DNA from: Clostridia bacterium | Lineage (GTDB): Bacteria; Bacillota; Clostridia; SK-Y3; JACMMQ01 | Assembly (NCBI GenBank): GCA_014378955.1 | Contig: JACMMQ010000245.1 | Coordinates: 1-6,432, forward strand | Direction of reading: 5' to 3' | DNA length: 6,432 bases | In this document: piece by piece, positions 5,139-6,432 of the stretch | How positions within the stretch are numbered: the first letter of the stretch is position 1 | How the letters are laid out: the number at the start of each line of letters is the position of its first letter | The notes under the pieces: generated by a model | The model's database searches: none | The model's input: the letters and a program-made list of their open reading frames with translations, nothing else | What the model was told of the DNA's origin: nothing | Made by a program: the position numbers and the translations under genes

Positions 5139-6122
5139 TTAGATAGTAGAATCTCTTATAACCATTTCATGGTGTACGGTTTGCCTCACACATGCAAGGT
5201 CACGGTCGGTAATGAGCTGCATCAACGCATCCACAGCCATGCTGCCGATTTTTCGGAATGGAATGTGCATGGTGGTCAAGGTAGGCTTTAAAAATGCGGC
5301 AGCTTCAATGTCGTCTATGCTTGCCACTTCTAACTCTTTTGGTACTTTGATGCCCAATGCTTGCGCAATGCTTAATAGCTTCATCGCATGCGAATCACAC
5401 AAGGTAAAATAGGCAGTTGGACGTGGGGTTTGTGTCAAAATATCACGCATCACATCGTCCATATCCTCGTCGTGCTCAAGCTCACGGTAGTAAAGCGATG
5501 ACAACGGCAAGCCGTGGTCTTTGAGCGCTTGCCGATAGGCTTCAAGCTTATCTCTTTCTACACGGTGCTTTTTAGGGTTGCCACAAGTTCCAATCAGTGT
5601 GTTGCCCTTTTGTATCAAATAACTGACCATTTCATACGCCACTTTTTTGAATTCAACTGACACACAACTGACACCATCATCCTCAAACATACGATTGATG
5701 TAAATATGTGGAATGCCGTGCTCCACCAACAGCTTGGTTTCCATTTCCTCGTCCTGCATGGTTTTACCAATCACGATGACACCTTTGTTTTCACCCTCAA
5801 CGTGCCAGTTTTGGTAATCCTCTGTAATTTGTGCGCCTGTACGTCTCACTAGATGCACCTTGATACCCTTCGCATCTGCACGAGTGGTAATACCCTGTAA
5901 CATTTGCGCAAATACGCTATACGATTCAAAGCTCTCGGAGATGCTTATTTCCATGGTGATTTGCTGCTGTTTCACTAGCATATCGGTTTTATAATTGAGC
6001 TGTTCCATCACGTCTATAATCGCTCTTTTCGCATCAGGACGTACATTACGCCCGCTTAAAAAGCGAAAAACCGTGCTACGCGATACGCCAGAAACCCTTA
6101 CAATATCATCAATCGTTGCCAT
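5139..6122 (-). CDS. LacI-family transcriptional regulator of the uronate operon (KdgR-like)
   Basis: The 327-residue protein opens with a LacI-type helix-turn-helix (TIDDIVRVSGVSRSTVFRFLSG, about 3-24). The usual hinge region follows but lacks the common PN before the hinge helix (NYKTDMLVKQQQ). Residues from about 58 form a periplasmic-binding-protein-like effector domain ending in the family's typical VIRDST. The ATG at 6122 has a strong GGGAGGTG 4 nt upstream. It is the first gene of the operon, 25 nt before kduI, so it is likely autoregulated. A palindrome over the predicted start of transcription is a good operator candidate. In Bacillus the KDG-responsive repressor KdgR is also LacI-type, which supports a KDG- or DKI-responsive repressor here. 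The effector and the name KdgR are inferred from context, so no symbol is given. Confidence 0.9.
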   Translation of the reverse strand: MATIDDIVRVSGVSRSTVFRFLSGRNVRPDAKRAIIDVMEQLNYKTDMLVKQQQITMEISISESFESYSVFAQMLQGITTRADAKGIKVHLVRRTGAQITEDYQNWHVEGENKGVIVIGKTMQDEEMETKLLVEHGIPHIYINRMFEDDGVSCVSVEFKKVAYEMVSYLIQKGNTLIGTCGNPKKHRVERDKLEAYRQALKDHGLPLSSLYYRELEHDEDMDDVMRDILTQTPRPTAYFTLCDSHAMKLLSIAQALGIKVPKELEVASIDDIEAAAFLKPTLTTMHIPFRKIGSMAVDALMQLITDRDLACVRQTVHHEMVIRDSTI

Positions 6123-6139
6123 GCTACACCTCCCGCTTA

Positions 6140-6156
6140 AAATAGTATCACTATTT
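6140..6156. promoter_or_regulatory. Candidate operator of the LacI-type regulator
   Basis: A perfect interrupted palindrome AAATAGT-GAT-ACTATTT (minus strand) lies from about +1 to +17 of the predicted transcript. That is the classical blocking position for a LacI-family repressor. A further half-like copy, ATAGTGTC (6167-6160), precedes it and pairs with GATACTAT at 7 of 8 bases. It lacks the central CG common in LacI-family operators, so the match to this regulator is inferred from position and symmetry. Confidence 0.5.
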
Positions 6157-6163
6157 AGACACT

Positions 6164-6192
6164 ATCATACCACCAATGTGAACATATTGCAA
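6164..6192 (-). promoter_or_regulatory. Sigma-A promoter of the uronate operon
   Basis: -35 TTGCAA (6192-6187), a 17-nt spacer and -10 TATGAT (6169-6164). Transcription should start near 6157, giving a leader of about 35 nt before the regulator ATG. No other promoter of similar quality is seen in the gaps inside the operon, so this probably serves all six genes. Confidence 0.72.
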
Positions 6193-6206
6193 GTGGTTTT
6201 GTGTGA

Positions 6207-6377
6207 ACCTAAATTCCCCAGTAAATTATCACATACAGCGAAAAGCGTTGAAAACATTACATTTCAAGGTTTAGCGTATGTGATATAAATATAACATACA
6301 TATTTCAAAAAATATTCAAAACCATTGTAAATAGCGGGTTACGTCTTGTATGTGATATTTTGTTGGGGAATTTAGGT
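6207..6377. mobile_element. MITE-like 171-bp element with 31-bp terminal inverted repeats
   Basis: The left end (6207-6237) reads ACCTAAATTCCCCA, six variable bases, then TATCACATACA. The right end (6347-6377) is its reverse complement: TGTATGTGATA, six bases, TGGGGAATTTAGGT. Of 31 bp, 28 agree (14 and 11 perfect, the middle six diverged). The element is too short to code for a transposase and has no open frame of note. Internal copies of the TATGTGATA motif and a TTGAAA/TTTCAA stem (6249-6254 with 6263-6268 approximately) allow it to fold on itself. I see no clear target-site duplication. It lies directly upstream of the operon's -35 box. The alternative is a pair of distant operator sites of a looping regulator. 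Confidence 0.55.
6276..6299. repeat. 24-bp near-palindrome inside the MITE-like element
   Basis: GTATGT, G, ATAT, AA, ATAT, A, ACATAC: symmetric except for one pair of positions and the two central bases. Its left half repeats, in direct orientation, the GTATGTGATAT at 6348-6358 and, inverted, the TATCACATAC at 6227-6236. It could be a protein-binding site or simply part of the element's fold. Confidence 0.4.
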
Positions 6378-6432
6378 AACAATTCAATAATATATATTAT
6401 ACTTTAAAAAATATATAGTAATATATAAAAAA
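6378..6432. other. Very AT-rich tail upstream of the MITE-like element
   Basis: The last 55 bp are almost entirely A and T. A TATAAT hexamer occurs on the minus strand (near 6397-6402), but no matching -35 is visible. I see no gene here. Confidence 0.4.

Noticed and set aside
6238..6255. GCGAAAAGCGTTGAAAAC resembles a CcpA (cre) site.
   Set aside because: Aligned on its central CG it misses at least three defined positions of the cre consensus and lies inside the MITE-like element.
5995..6288. A plus-strand open frame antisense to the start of the regulator.
   Set aside because: It is out of phase with no ribosome site, overlaps the LacI helix-turn-helix coding region and the MITE-like element, and resembles no protein family. 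The same applies to the other plus-strand frames opposite the operon genes.

Overview
The window reads as a chromosomal segment of a low-to-moderate GC anaerobic Firmicute, most likely a member of the Clostridia. The reasons are a HydE-type [FeFe]-hydrogenase maturase beside a TM1266-family protein, strong AGGAGG ribosome binding sites, sigma-A-like promoters, a LacI-type (not IclR-type) regulator heading a uronate operon, and a Rex-like operator. All genes lie on the minus strand, so transcription runs from high to low coordinates. The species cannot be named from this sequence.

Positions 6432 to 1090 hold a compact catabolic operon for unsaturated uronates, the products of pectin or polygalacturonate breakdown. 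From its 5' end: an AT-rich stretch; a 171-bp element with 31-bp terminal inverted repeats (MITE-like); a sigma-A promoter (TTGCAA, 17 nt, TATGAT); a perfect interrupted palindrome over the predicted start of transcription; a LacI-family regulator; kduI; kduD; a stand-alone LUD-domain protein of unknown role; eda; kdgK; and an intrinsic terminator. KduI isomerises 5-keto-4-deoxyuronate, KduD reduces the product to 2-keto-3-deoxygluconate (KDG), KdgK phosphorylates KDG, and Eda cleaves KDPG to pyruvate and glyceraldehyde-3-phosphate. The route is therefore complete; transporters and polysaccharide lyases are not in the window.

Positions 1090 to 1 belong to a hydrogenase-maturation unit: a TM1266-family gene (241-489) followed by the first 74 codons of hydE, which runs off the window edge. 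The roughly 600-bp gap upstream of it is not empty. It has a near-consensus sigma-A promoter whose -10 is covered by an 18-bp Rex-like box, a predicted structured RNA of about 185 nt ending in an intrinsic terminator, and then a 213-bp cluster of eight short inverted repeats. I consider the Rex box, the promoter and the terminated RNA ahead of the hydrogenase genes the most interesting signal. The MITE-like element and the LUD protein inside the uronate operon come next. No clearly unprecedented multi-gene system is visible.
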